From Selaginella moellendorffii (lineage: Eukaryota > Streptophyta > Lycopodiopsida > Selaginellales > Selaginellaceae): a DNA stretch of 64,000 nucleotides. The stretch's first letter is position 1. The number at the start of each line of letters is the position of its first letter. Under the pieces are notes generated by a model. The model searched no databases. It saw only the letters and a program-made list of their open reading frames with translations, and was not told where the DNA came from. Positions 10,811 to 21,870 of this stretch are shown here, in pieces. Location of the stretch: assembly GCF_000143415.4 (NCBI RefSeq), contig NW_003314262.1, forward strand, positions 5,862,304 through 5,926,303. The letters are read 5' to 3'. Made by a program: the position numbers and the translations under genes.

Positions 10811-11600
10811 GATTTTAGCAATGAAACGTAGAGAAGGTGAAAGAAGAGCTTTCAAAGAGGAAGGAGAAGAATAACTTACAGAAAAATTGCATTCTAGCCT
10901 TGCTTGAACAACTTGAGAACGCATTTTCGCATCGCCGGTCAAGTTTGTATTGAGTTCGATGATATCAGAGCGAACTTAACACTATTGTGAAAAACAATTC
11001 TTATCGACCCTACTAACTTGTTTTCTCTTGCGCGGCTAGGCTCAGGATCTAGCACGAAAATAAAAAGCCTGCAAAGATTAAACAGCCACGAAGTTTCCAA
11101 TTCGAGTATGGCTCTCTATTCCAAGCGAGACATCGAGACGAAGCTAAGAGCCATCTCCCATGCGACTCTGGAAATCCAGTTTAGAAGAATAAACCACTTC
11201 TAGAGTTGGACTCTTACTGCCGATAACTGAAGGGAAAGATCAGAGGACGTCAATCTTTTATAGAACGACGTCACATCGTTTTGTTCATCAGGCTCAAGAA
11301 CTGACACAAAGTTCTTCCAAGAAAACGGGAAGATTGAGCTTGTGTTAAAGAAAAGTTCACACTTTCACCTGTTTATAGATCCAATCGGGCGAAACAAGCT
11401 GTGATATAAGCGCAGTGACACCTCCCGGATAAACTTGTGTGTAAGCAAGTCCTACCGTCTCTCCCAAAGAACCACCATCTTTCGAAAAGAAAAAACAAAG
11501 AACGAACACGTTGAAATTGTTTTAGGAGGTCCAGGAGCTGGATGCACGCGAACACACGCACAGTTCTTCGATCTCAAGCACTATCGTGTGACCCTACTAA
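10811..11600 (-). pseudogene. Rearranged copy of the proline iminopeptidase gene with an inverted exon
   Basis: Blocks at 10818-10942, 10985-11350 and 11368-11500 match 14530-14643, 14700-15140 and 15188-15350 of the intact iminopeptidase gene, same order and strand. The nucleophile motif GGSWG of the gene is degraded to GGSLG here. A segment at about 11519-11592 encodes GGPGAGCTRTHAQFFD, the oxyanion-hole exon, but on the plus strand, opposite to the rest, so that exon has been inverted. Similarity also resumes at about 10013-10105, matching 14187-14290, so the PPR-derived piece interrupts this copy. Non-functional. Confidence 0.85.
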
Positions 11601-11928
11601 AAAATTTAAATTCTAAACTCTCAACACATGCTATTCCCTTGATTTACGGGAAGAGATCCAAACGGAATTGATTCCAATCTCTTAGATGGTAATATTGGCA
11701 AATTTATAGACTTGTTTGATTGTTTTGATTGATATAAAAAAGTGGTATTTCGATTGATGATATGTGGACTACGTTACTGTCTAATTTTTTGGCTACCCGG
11801 CCTTCCACGTGTCATTTTGGCCTACCCCGTTTAAAGTTTAATTCTAAGAAGCATAGTTGTTGATTTAGGGTTTATGGGCAATTTTCTTAGGGTAGTGGTG
11901 GTTCATGGGCGATCCTGGCTCAACATGA

Positions 11929-14124
11929 ATGGAGCTTTTTCAATCGCTCCAATGTCCTCGAAACGATCAATGCTTTGAGGTAATCTCCCAGCTCGTCACT
12001 GCCTTGAAATCATGCAGGAGCTCCAGAGACCTCCAAAAGGGAAGGCTCGTCCACGCAAACGCCGCTCACAATGGACACGACTCCAACATTTACATTGCAA
12101 ACACGCTGCTCAGCATGTACGCTAAGTGTGGAGCCATGGTGGACGCTGCTCGAGTCTTCGCCAAAATGGATCGCCACAGCATCGTCTCCTGGAACTCGCT
12201 CATCCTGGGATACGCCGAGAACGGCCAAGGCGAGCTCGCGCTGGTTCTCTTTGCGAGCATGGAACGCAGGACAAGCTTCCACTTTGATGGTCGGACTTTC
12301 GTGGCTGCGCTGAAGGCTTGCACGAGTTTGGCCGTGGAGGAGTCCAAAGCTTCCGGCAGCAAAACGATGGTGAAGCCTGTTTCACTGGAGAAATCCATGG
12401 CTGTGCACGCTCTCGCGGCAGCCCGAGGCTTTCAAGAGGATGTTTTCGTGAAGAACACTTTGGTGGACGCGTATGCGAAGTGTGGGAGCATGGCCGACGC
12501 TTGGAGAGTTTTTGCCGGTGCTGGGAACCGCGACTTGATTACCTGGAACGCGCTCGTACAGGGATTTGCAGACTGTGGAGAAGAACAGCTAGCTTTCGAG
12601 TTTCTCTCGATGATGGAGGTGGAAGCTCTTCGAGCGGATGGTTTGAGCTTTACTGCCAGTTTCAAGGCCTGTGCCGGGCTGGCCGAGAAGGAACAAGGCC
12701 GGGAGATCGACGGGACGATGGTAAAGACCAAGGCTCTCGAGAAAACCATGGCTTTGCACGTCCAAGCTTCTCGGAAGAACTTAGACTCTCGCGAGATCAT
12801 GGTGGTGAACGCTCTGGTTGACGCCTATGCCAAGAGTGGGAGCCTCACGGACGCGAGCAGGGCCTTTGCGAGAATCCAGAAGCGAGACTTGGTGCTGTGG
12901 AACACGCTCCTCGCGGGACACGCATCAAACGAGCACGGAGAGGAAACTTTGGATCTCTTCTTCCAGATGATCATGGATGATCACACCGAGCCGGATGCTC
13001 GGAGCTTCGTGGCTGTGCTCAAGGCCAGCGGCACCATGGTCGCCTTGAGCGCCACCCGGTTGATCCACTCGGAGATATGCCGGCGTGGAGTCGCGGACGA
13101 GAACGAGATCATCGCGTGCTCGCTGCTGGATTCATACGCTCGGTGTGGAAGCATGCAAAGCGCACTCCAGGTATTCGATTCGCTTGCAAAGCCTGACTCG
13201 GTGCTGTGGACTGCGTTGCTTTCAGGATATAGCCGCGAGGGAAACACCCGGCTCGTGTTTGAGACGTTCCGCGCGTTTCTCGACCAAGGCTTTCTTCCAA
13301 ACAGTGTGACTTTCGTGTGCCTTCTCACGGCGAGCAGCCACGCCGGCCTGGTCGCCAAAGGCCAGGCGATCTTCCAAGCGATGGAGCTAAAGTTTGGGAT
13401 CCAGCCAGGGCCGGAGCACTACCTCTGCGTGGTGGATCTCTTGGGACGCGGTAACAGGCTAGACGAAGCCGTGAAGATGGTGGAAGCCATGAAAGGTGCT
13501 ACAGTCGGGCACTGGATGACCGTCTTGGGGGCTTGCAAGAAGTGGAAGAACGCAGAGATGGCAAAGCTCGCTTTCGAAAAGGTGGTGGAGCTGGACGAGA
13601 GAGATCCTGCTGCTTACTCGCTCATGCTTGCGACTTATGCGAGCTTGGGGATGTGGCAGGAGATGCCGCGAGTTTACGAGATGAGGAGGAAAGGTGGCGG
13701 GCTTGCGAGGCCGGGATTGAGCTGGTGGACGGACGAGACGGGGGCAGTGCACAAGTTCGTGGCCGGGGACGTGCGGCATCCACAGATGGAAGAGATCCAG
13801 CGAAAGTTGGGAGAGCTCGCGGTGAAGATGGACGAACAAGGCTACGTTGCGGACTTGGCGAGCTCTGCGAGGAAGAGAGCTTCCGACGCCGAGAAGGAGA
13901 GGTCACTGTGTTGTCACAGTGAGAGGCTGGCGATCGCGTGTGCGCTCGTGAATTCCTCCCCCGGGACTACGATCAGGATTGCGAAGAACTTGAGAGTTTG
14001 CGACGATTGTCACTCGGCGACGGCGTTTTTTTCCAGGATTGAGCGGCGGGAGATCATCTGTAGGGACTCGAGCAGGTTCCACGCGTTTCGCGATGGTGCT
14101 TGTTCGTGTGGAGACTTCTGGTAA
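11929..14124 (+). CDS. PPR protein, PLS class with E/DYW domain (organellar C-to-U RNA editing)
   Basis: DYW PPR proteins bind specific organellar transcripts and deaminate C to U. The single exon encodes 731 residues. PPR motifs run from about residue 15 to 520; recognisable units include YIANTLLSMYAKCG, FVKNTLVDAYAKCG and ACSLLDSYARCG. These are followed by E motifs and a DYW deaminase domain carrying the zinc-binding CHSERLAIA (HxE) and CDDCH. The protein ends GDFW instead of the canonical DYW tripeptide, a conservative F-for-Y change. Lycophytes have very extensive organellar editing, which fits. Organelle target is unclear: the N-terminus (MELFQSLQCPRNDQ) is not a clear transit peptide, and an upstream out-of-frame ATG lies at 11924. 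Confidence 0.92.
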   Translation: MELFQSLQCPRNDQCFEVISQLVTALKSCRSSRDLQKGRLVHANAAHNGHDSNIYIANTLLSMYAKCGAMVDAARVFAKMDRHSIVSWNSLILGYAENGQGELALVLFASMERRTSFHFDGRTFVAALKACTSLAVEESKASGSKTMVKPVSLEKSMAVHALAAARGFQEDVFVKNTLVDAYAKCGSMADAWRVFAGAGNRDLITWNALVQGFADCGEEQLAFEFLSMMEVEALRADGLSFTASFKACAGLAEKEQGREIDGTMVKTKALEKTMALHVQASRKNLDSREIMVVNALVDAYAKSGSLTDASRAFARIQKRDLVLWNTLLAGHASNEHGEETLDLFFQMIMDDHTEPDARSFVAVLKASGTMVALSATRLIHSEICRRGVADENEIIACSLLDSYARCGSMQSALQVFDSLAKPDSVLWTALLSGYSREGNTRLVFETFRAFLDQGFLPNSVTFVCLLTASSHAGLVAKGQAIFQAMELKFGIQPGPEHYLCVVDLLGRGNRLDEAVKMVEAMKGATVGHWMTVLGACKKWKNAEMAKLAFEKVVELDERDPAAYSLMLATYASLGMWQEMPRVYEMRRKGGGLARPGLSWWTDETGAVHKFVAGDVRHPQMEEIQRKLGELAVKMDEQGYVADLASSARKRASDAEKERSLCCHSERLAIACALVNSSPGTTIRIAKNLRVCDDCHSATAFFSRIERREIICRDSSRFHAFRDGACSCGDFW

Positions 14125-14170
14125 GATTAAAGAGGTACTTTCATTCGCAAAAACGTTTTCCATTGCAACT

Positions 14171-15952
14171 CTAGCGAGCTAAGAACTTGTTTGTAGCTAG
14201 AACAAGCTCTCTTGCTATACCTTTCTCATACATGGAATGGCCAGAATCTCCCACTGCGAGTATCACCAGTTTAAAACCTTTGCGAAAAGCTTCTCAAGCA
14301 TACCGATTTTCAGCTCAGCCTCTGGCCACGCGCAGTGAAGGTCGACCGCATTCTGGAAAGACGAAACATCTAGCAAAATGGGAAGGAAAGAATCGCGAAT
14401 GACTCACAACAACGGGACAGACAAAATCGTAGCGACCATGGATGATCACACAAGGAATGTGTCTGATCCTCCTTACTCCTTCCAAGAGCTGCTGGTCTTT
14501 CAGGAATCCGTTTCTCATCTGTGGATGTGTTAGCAATGAAACAAAGAAGAAGAGAAAGAGAAAGAAGGAGAAGAAGAACTTACAGAGTAATGGCATTCTA
14601 GCCTTGCTTGAACAACTTGAGAAGGCATTTTCGCATCGCCGGTAGGAAGCCACTCAAGAGTTTGATGATCTACGAAAAAGAACATGCAATGGTCGTGAGA
14701 AACAATTCTTATCACTGTTAGACTACCAACTTGTTTTTTCTTCCGCGGCTAGGCTCAGGATCTAGCACGAAACATGAAAAGCCTGCAAGTATTAGAAGCA
14801 ACAAAAAGATCAAACAGCCACGAAGGATTACAGCAATACTCTTACTTTTCCGGAAGGATTCGAGTATTGCTCTCCATTCCAAGCGAGCGATTGTTCTATT
14901 GAGAAGAAGCTAAGAGCCATCTCCCATGAAAACCAGGCCCGACTCTGGAAATACCAGTTATTTTAGAGGACGAAACTAGAGCTGGATTCTTACTGCTGAT
15001 AGCTGGCGGGAGGGATCAGAGGAAGTCAATCTTTTGTAGAACGACGTCAAAACATCGTTTTGTTCGTCCGGCTCAAGAACTGACACGAAGTTCTTCCAAG
15101 AAAACGGGAAGATCGAGCTTGCACCGCCCTGGTGAAGAAAAGTATGGTGAAAAAAGAAAAGAAAAACTCTAAGTTCAAGTCCAAACTTTCACCTGTTTGT
15201 AGATCCAATCGATCTCCCTCTGGCGAAACAAGCACACTCCTCGCAGTATAAGCGCATGGACAACTTGTGGATAAGCTTGTGCGTAGGCAAGTCCCAGCGT
15301 TGCTCCCCAAGAACCACCAAGAACAAGCCATCTTTCGATAAGAAAAAACAAAGAAAGAACGATTGAGTGACGAGATCCTTCTTGGAGAGTTGAAAGTAAA
15401 GAGAGAAAAGTTCCAAGATGACGAACCTCTCGACGTTCAAATGCTTCCGTAGCTTCTCCAGATCATCCACAAGGTCCCAAGTCGTGTTCTCTTGGAGGCA
15501 TCCTTTCGGCGTGGATTTGCCACAGCCTCTCTGATCAAACAGCACAATGTGATAGTGCTGGGAATCGAAGAACTGTGCATGCCTTCGTGTGCATCCAGCT
15601 CCTGGACCTCCATGAAGAACTGCAAAAAAAAAATTAAAAAAATCCACTTGAGAACTCACAGATTTCTACGCAAGTAAGACGCTCGACCGATCGCCACTTA
15701 CACACGGCTGATTGTCCGCAACGATTTCCAAAAGTCTCATAGTAAATGGTGTGGAGCTCCGAGACTTTGAGGTAGCCATTAGAGATGCTGGAGCTGGGAG
15801 CAAACAAACTGGAAGAAACCGCGGCTCTACAAACAAAAAGGAAGATAAAAGACTTTGGGTCGATGGGTAGCAAACCTGGAGGATTGGAGCGACACATTTC
15901 TATGGTGGTGATGGACATAGCCGCCAGTGGAACCAAAGAACACCATCGCCAT
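14171..15952 (-). CDS. PIP: Proline iminopeptidase (alpha/beta hydrolase, S33)
   Basis: The enzyme releases N-terminal proline from peptides. It is a multi-exon minus-strand gene with start ATG 15952-15950; exons I can place are 15876-15952, 15702-15826, 15427-15618, 15193-15331, 14994-15128 and several more to a stop at 14171. The N-terminal 45 residues (MAMVFFGSTGGYVHHHHRN onward) are not part of the core enzyme. Core motifs in order are YETFGN, HGGPGAGC (oxyanion hole), LFDQRGCGKS, LGGSWGATLGLAYAQ (nucleophile Ser), HGRYDFVCP (catalytic Asp) and GDSGHS (catalytic His); the C-terminus is LVLATNKFLAR. The triad is complete, so it is probably active. A damaged copy lies at 10.0-11.6 kb. Splicing between 14300 and 14950 is less certain than elsewhere. 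Confidence 0.88.
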
Positions 15953-15982
15953 TCTTGGCGGAACTTAGGTCCTTCCTTTTGG

Positions 15983-16007
15983 AGCGGTGAGCGTGGATCG
16001 AACACGC

Positions 16008-16050
<43 letters not shown>

Positions 16051-16055
16051 CCCGC
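15983..16055 (-). tRNA. trnF-GAA: tRNA-Phe (GAA)
   Basis: The minus strand reads GCGGGGATAGCTCAGTTGGG, then an anticodon arm with CTGAAGA (anticodon GAA) and a T arm with TTCGATC, ending TCACCGC. Body and arms match the plant cytosolic tRNA-Phe pattern; no intron. Two oddities: the discriminator position is T rather than the usual A, and no TTTT terminator follows in the next 40 bases. The 3' end lies only about 30 bp from the iminopeptidase ATG. It could be a functional gene or a recently inserted copy. Confidence 0.9.
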
Positions 16056-16182
16056 TTATCCGTCTAATTAATCCCATTATCAGATTAAGCACGATTTGTT
16101 CTTGAGCTAAACGAAAGACTAAAACAGAAAAAAATATTCCCTTGATTCGTATCAACAAGCTCTTGTCTATGGCCGAAGAAGA

Positions 16183-19100
16183 TCAAACTGGGGACAGGAG
16201 CTGCGACTGCGAGGATGACAAATCCCCAAAATCCGTGCTGCTCTCCTCCTTGTTCTTCCCGGGCCTGGCATCGCCCAGCATTTGCACAACATCCCGCATC
16301 GTCGGCCTGTCCACCGGGAGATCGCTCGTGCACAGCAGCGCCACTCTCAGCACCAGCATGATCTCCTGGAGCGGCAAATTCTCCTCCCGGATCCGCGAGT
16401 CGAGCACCTCCAGCACCCCGTCCTTGGTCTGGATCTTCTTCCTCACCCATTGCACAATGTCCACTCCATCGCCAAACTCCGGCTCGATCGGCCGCCGCCC
16501 CGACACGAGCTCCAGCAGCACCACTCCAAAGCTGTAGATGTCGCTCTTCTCGTTCACCTTGAGCGTGTAAGCATACTCTGCGAAAGTTCCCAAAAGTTCG
16601 TTAGAACCGGACACTCAAGAACCCTAAAAAACCACCTCAAGAACCCCAAAAAACCGAGCTCTCTCTCTCACCTGGGGCGATGTAGCCATAGGATCCGGCG
16701 ATGGAGGACATGGATTCCGATTTCCCCGAGTCCTGGAAGAGCTTGGCGAGGCCGAAATCCGCGACGCGCGCCTGGAACTCGGCGTCGAGGAGGATGTTGT
16801 TGGATTTGACGTCGCGGTGGACGATGAGCGGCGAGCAGTCGTGGTGGAGGTAGCACAGCCCATTGGCGGCCTGGAGCGCGATCTTGTAGCGCGTCGCCCA
16901 GTCGAGCATCACGGCGCCCTTGCTGGATCCATGGAGCGCCTCCCCGAGGCTGCCATTGGGCATGTATTCGTAGACGAGGACGTTGGTCTCCTTGTTGGAG
17001 CAAAACCCTAGGAGCTTGACGATGTTGCGGTGCCGGATCTTTCCCAGGGTCTGGACCTCCGCCGAGAATCCGTGATCGCTGTGGCTCATGGAGCCGCCGA
17101 TCTTGCCGCGCGCTACCCCTGCCGCGGCCGCGGGATTGAATCCCGAGAGCTTCTTCACCGCCACGATCTCGCCCGACGGCATCACGCCCTTGTAGACGAT
17201 GCCCGATCCACCGCGGCCGATGATGTTGTCCTCGTTGCTCAGGCATTCCAGGATGTGGGCGACGCTGAATCCCCCCAGCTTCTGGAACGCGGTGAGCTTC
17301 CAGGCCCCGGCGCCGCGCGATCGCGGGCGCAAGAACCCTAGCCGGCAGAGGTAGCGTCGGTACTTCCGGAAGAAGCAGCACACGCCCACCACCAGCACCA
17401 GCAGCGCCGCGGAGAAGAGCGCGCCGACGAGCCACGCCAGGAGCTCCGGATCGCTGCGCCCGCGCCCATGGCCGCCATAGCCGCGAGAATTAGGGTTCTT
17501 GGGGCACGGCCCCAGCGGCGCGCCACACAGCCCGAGATTCCCCACGTAGCTGCTGCGATTGAAGGCCTGATCCGTGGCCGGGATGGCGCCGCTGAGGCGA
17601 TTGTAGGAGAAATCCACCGAGTTGAGGCTCTGGAGCAGCGCGATCCCCCGCGGGATCCCGCCCGAGAATGCGTTCCTGGAGAGGTTGAGCACGCCCAGCA
17701 CCTCGAGCGCTTCCAGCGATCGCGGGATCTCGCCGGAGAGCTGGTTGACGCTGAGATCCAGCATTGTGAGCGAGCGGCAGCTGCCGACCTCTGGAGGAAT
17801 CCCTCCCGAGAAGAAATTGTGAGTGAGATTGAGCTGGAGGAGCCATTGCATCCGCCCCAGCCCCGCCGGCACCGCGCCCGCGAGGCGATTGTAGGAGATC
17901 TGGAGCTCCTTGAGCATGGAGAGCGCTCCAATCCCCTCGGAGATCTCCCCCCGGAGAAGATTCTCGCTCAGATCGATCTTCTCGAGCTTGGGCGCGGCGA
18001 ATTCCTCGTCGCCCATGACCCCGTCCAGCTTGTTCCTCATGAGCTCCACCATGTCGAGATTGGGCAGCGCGAACAGCCCCCGCGGGATCGCGCCCGAGAG
18101 GAGATTGTCGCCCAGCCGGACCTTCTCGAGACTAGCGCACGATCCCAGCTCCTCGGGGATGGATCCCGAGAGGCGATTTTGCTGGAGGATGAGCGTCGCG
18201 AGCTTCCCTCCGCGGCAGAGGCTGGATGGGACGCTCCCATTGAGCGCGTTCTTGGAGAGGTCGAGCATCCATAGCTGCCCATTCCCGCCCAGGAACTCCG
18301 GGATGGCGCCCACGAATCCATTCCCCCATAGGAAGAGGACTTCCAGATTGGGCATGTCGCCCACGAAGGAGGGGATCTCCCCGGAGAGATTGTTGCGGAA
18401 GAGATTCAAGAGCTTGAGCTCCTGGAGCTTCTCCAGGCTCGCGGGGATCCCTCCGGTGAGCTGGTTGCACGAGAGATCCAGCGATTGCAAGGCCCGGAGG
18501 CCGCCGATCGCGTCGGGGATGGATCCGGCGAGGGAATTGAGCTGGAGGAAGAGCGTGTCGAGGCGGCGGAGCCCTCCCAGCTCGATCGGGATGGAGCCAT
18601 TGATGCCGGCGCTGGCGAGATCGAGGCGGCGGAGACTCTTGAGCCGTCCGAAAGATCGAGGGATTCCTCCGGAAAAGTGGTTGTAGTAGCCCAGATAGAG
18701 CTGCTCGAGCGACTCGAGATCGCCCATCTCGGCCGGGATCTCGCCGCTAAGATCGTTGCCCGAGAGCGCGAGGTATTGGAGGCTCTTGATGGATCCATAC
18801 TCGCGTGGGATGGAGCCCGAGAAGAGGCTGCCGCCCAGGTGGACGTGGGCGAGCAATGGCAGCGCCGAGAGGCCGATTGGCAGCGCGCCCGTGAAGTTGT
18901 TGTTGTAGGCGTCGAGGATCGCGAGCGATGGCGAGGCGGAGGAGAGATTGGCGGGGAAATCGCCGCTGAAGTTGCAGTGGGAGATGTTGAGGTAGCGGAG
19001 GAGCGGCAGCGCTCCCAAGAGCTCCGCCGGGAGGGCGCCGCCGAGATCGTTGACGTCGAGGGAGAGATTGGCGAGGGCGGAGAGGCGCGAGAGCGTGCCC

Positions 19101-19348
19101 GGCGCGATCGATCCCGAGAGGCTCATGTTGGAGAGCGTGAGAGAGGAGACGCGGTTCTGGGAGTCGCAAGTGATTCCTGTCCAGCGGCACGGCGTTGCGT
19201 CGGATTCGTTCCAATCACGCAGGTGGGTCGCTGGATCCTCGATCGAGGCCTTGAATGCCAGGAGTGATTGGCCATCCGGTGTCAATCCCTCTGCCGCGGC
19301 CGTGAAGAACACGAGGATCGCCAAGAACAGGGGAGTGATGGGCGTCAT
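16183..19348 (-). CDS. CLAVATA1/BAM-like LRR receptor-like kinase
   Basis: This subfamily perceives CLE peptides to control meristem size. Two exons: 16672-19348 and 16183-16577, separated by a 94-bp intron inside the kinase domain after GYIAP, as in CLV1 relatives; about 1023 residues. Order: signal peptide (PLFLAILVFFTAAAEG), LRRNT with CRWTGITCD, about 20 LRRs of the plant type (LSGEIPxx), GLCGAPLGPCP after the LRRs, membrane helix near 17,400 (LLAWLVGALFSAALLVLVVG), and kinase with IGRGGSGIVYKG, VAVKKL, VHRDVKSNNILLD and DFGLAK, so an RD kinase with all key residues. Intact. Ligand is inferred only. The 2.5 kb upstream is free of genes and may hold a long promoter. Confidence 0.93.
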
Positions 19349-21410
19349 CCCTGATTTGGCGATCGCGATGGGAATGGAATGTCGTTGATCTTGGGACGAG
19401 AAGAGCTAAGCTAGAGCTGGACACTTCACCTGATTCGCGATGACGCGTCGCGCTCGCCCGCCATAGCCAGGCAGAATCAATCAAGCTATGGTGGCGATGA
19501 TGAGCGCTGTGATGGAGGGGCAAATTCGGGGAATGGCAATGCTGCTCCCGGGCGAGTGTGGGTGATGGGGGGATCGATCTTTTGCGCCATTGGGTCCCTC
19601 ACATTCGCTCCAAATCATCACTTTGACGCCGCGCTGTGGCTCGCACACTGGGGACAAAAGATTTGGGGAAGAACAGAGTGTCGAGAGGAGGAGGGAGAAG
19701 AAGATGGAAAAAAAAAGTTCTTTTGTTTGTTGCTCGTCGTCTTTGTGTCAGATCACTGCTGAAAAGAGGGAGGGGCGAGCTGTGCGCGAATCATCCACGG
19801 ATGCGCAGAATGACACAGGGGAAAAAATCGCTAAGAAAAAAAGAAAAGGAGCTTGGAAGGACCGAGAACTCCTCGCTACACAGCACTAATCCGTGAAAGC
19901 TATGGCGTGTCTGTTGGTCGGTCCCCAGCTCCAGCGGAAAAAAACTAAATAAAAGCCCTCTCTCTCTCTCGATCGATCGATCGATCTATCGATTGTTCGC
20001 TTCGTCGTCGTCCCCCTCTTTCTTTTGATTTCTAATCACCACCCGCACTAGCACACACACACACACTCTCGAGAAGAACAGTGAAAGGGCGCGAATCAAT
20101 GCGGGGCCTGGCGGCTGCAAAGACGAGATTCTAAGACCGCCCAATTCGACCCATCATCCCGATGCATCGACCAAAGCCTCCAGAGATCCAGCAATCCAGA
20201 GAAAAAAGATATGAAATCTCTCTCTCGCGCAATCGCAATCAGCTGGCGGCCGAGCTCTCAAGCTCCAGTGCTATGCCTAGGACTGAGACGAAAAGATGAG
20301 AAATTCGAGATTCGAGATTCCTCTTTTGGCCGCGACTCGCGAGGAAGAAGAGGAGAAGAAGAAGAAGAACCCTAGAAAGCTATAGCGCGCGCGAGATGCG
20401 TACTCCTGACTGACACAAACAAATTCTGGCAGTCAAAGAGGAGAAATTACTCGCTGCGATCTCTCTGCGATCGCGAGCAACAATGTCGACTGCTAGACGA
20501 CGCAGAGCTCACGGACAGTGAGAGCGATGTAGGCGATCGATCAAGTCACTGTGTTTCTTCGTTTTTCTTTTTCTCTTCTTTGGAGGTTTCGATCAATCGA
20601 CAGCGCTGGGGATGAAAACAACCCCTCCCGAGCCGACGCGACGCGAGCGTTTTTGAGCGTTTTTAATTCTCCTGGGTCGAGCCAGCTCTTATCTTCTTCT
20701 TTTAGGGTTCTTGCCCGCCTTTTAGGGTTTTACAACAATTTCACCTGGCACATTTACTGCGCACTTTCAATGTAGTAAAAACTGGCAGTGCTGTCCTTGT
20801 TGTTTGATTTACATGAAATTACTTTTGACTGCGCCCGTGCGACTTCTAAAATCCCGCTTAAAACTTAACTCTATCTAAATCCAAGGACGTAGCGTAGGTA
20901 GTAGGTACGGCGCGGGTGCATGCATGGCTACGTACGGGATACCCCACCTTCTACGTCGCCGTCAACTTGAATGAAAAATATTTTGATCCTTGGCTGTGTT
21001 CGTATGATTTTAGGGGTTTGTGTCACTCTCCGAGAGTTCTTTGTCACCAGGGGGATTATTAAATCGCTCGCTCGCTGCTTAAATAATCGAGACAAGGACG
21101 CTGTAGCATATGACAAAGAGACAAACTTCTCCAAAAGATTATGCGATACGAGGCATGTGATGAACACTCTCTACTAAAATGGATCAAAACGCGAGGGCGA
21201 TTGACAAAGATGAGCGAGCGTCTAGGCCTAGCAGACAATAAACAAGACAAGCGCTTGTTCGCAAATCGCGATCTCCAAACCTCGTGCTTTGGTCTAAGTT
21301 ATCAACTTCGTCTAAACAAGACGTCCAGTCCAGGGACTTTTTACGGAAGAGGTAAGCGCGATAAAACAAAGGAAAACTTTACAGGATTGCGTAAGCCGGC
21401 GATGAGAGCA

Positions 21411-21437
21411 ATGAGATGAGATGAGATGAGATGAGAT
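21411..21437. repeat. (ATGAG)n microsatellite
   Basis: Five uninterrupted copies of ATGAG followed by a partial unit, in otherwise non-repetitive intergenic DNA. Confidence 0.9.
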
Positions 21438-21692
21438 TCACGTTGCCACGGCTCCCGTGACGCAAGCTCTTTGACCGCGCCGAGTCCATTCAATCCCATT
21501 AAAAACACTTTAGGGCTTTCGTCCAGCGCGGCGTGTACGGTGATTCCGAGCAAAGTGTTGGAAACATGTCTTCGGAGGAATCTGCGTGCTGTCTTCCACT
21601 CAAAAAGCCAAGACGCGAAATTATTCCAAATAGTATAGCATATTCTAGTTCAGAGCATCTTTCTGTAATATGCTCATTTTAAAATTTTTTCT

Positions 21693-21725
21693 CCAGGGCG
21701 GGAATTGAACCGAGAACTTGGGATG
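21693..21725 (-). other. tRNA-like B-box remnant
   Basis: The minus strand contains GGTTCAATTCCCGCC, which resembles a tRNA T arm (Pol III B box). I found no matching A box or cloverleaf. It may be the head of a tRNA-derived SINE or a chance match. Confidence 0.3.
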
Positions 21726-21870
21726 CCAGGTGTTGAATCTGCCGCGCTCGGTTTCATGCACGAATTGCCGCCACCTTCGCTGGTTTTTAGGTATTTCACT
21801 TCTTCTTCTTCGTCGATCTTTGGGTGGCGAAGCGAGAAGAAGGCGCGCGATTGGAGTGGATTGAGAGGAA

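Larger units (their letters stand above)
19349..21870. other. Long intergenic region upstream of the CLV1-like gene
   Basis: No convincing gene on either strand. Contains a (CT)n then (GATC)n tract at about 19958-19997, an (AC)n tract near 20052-20066, purine-rich runs, telobox-like AACCCTAGA near 20370 and TTAGGGTTTTA near 20719. It probably holds the promoter and leader of the CLV1-like gene, plus the 5' flank of the DNAAF1 gene. Confidence 0.5.

Noticed and set aside
17468-19267. Long plus-strand open frames opposite the CLV1-like gene (17468-18274, 18485-19267)
   Set aside because: Mirror images of LRR periodicity in the real minus-strand gene.
19958-20066. CT, GATC and AC runs as a possible regulatory RNA
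   Set aside because: Simple microsatellites without evidence of structure beyond low complexity.
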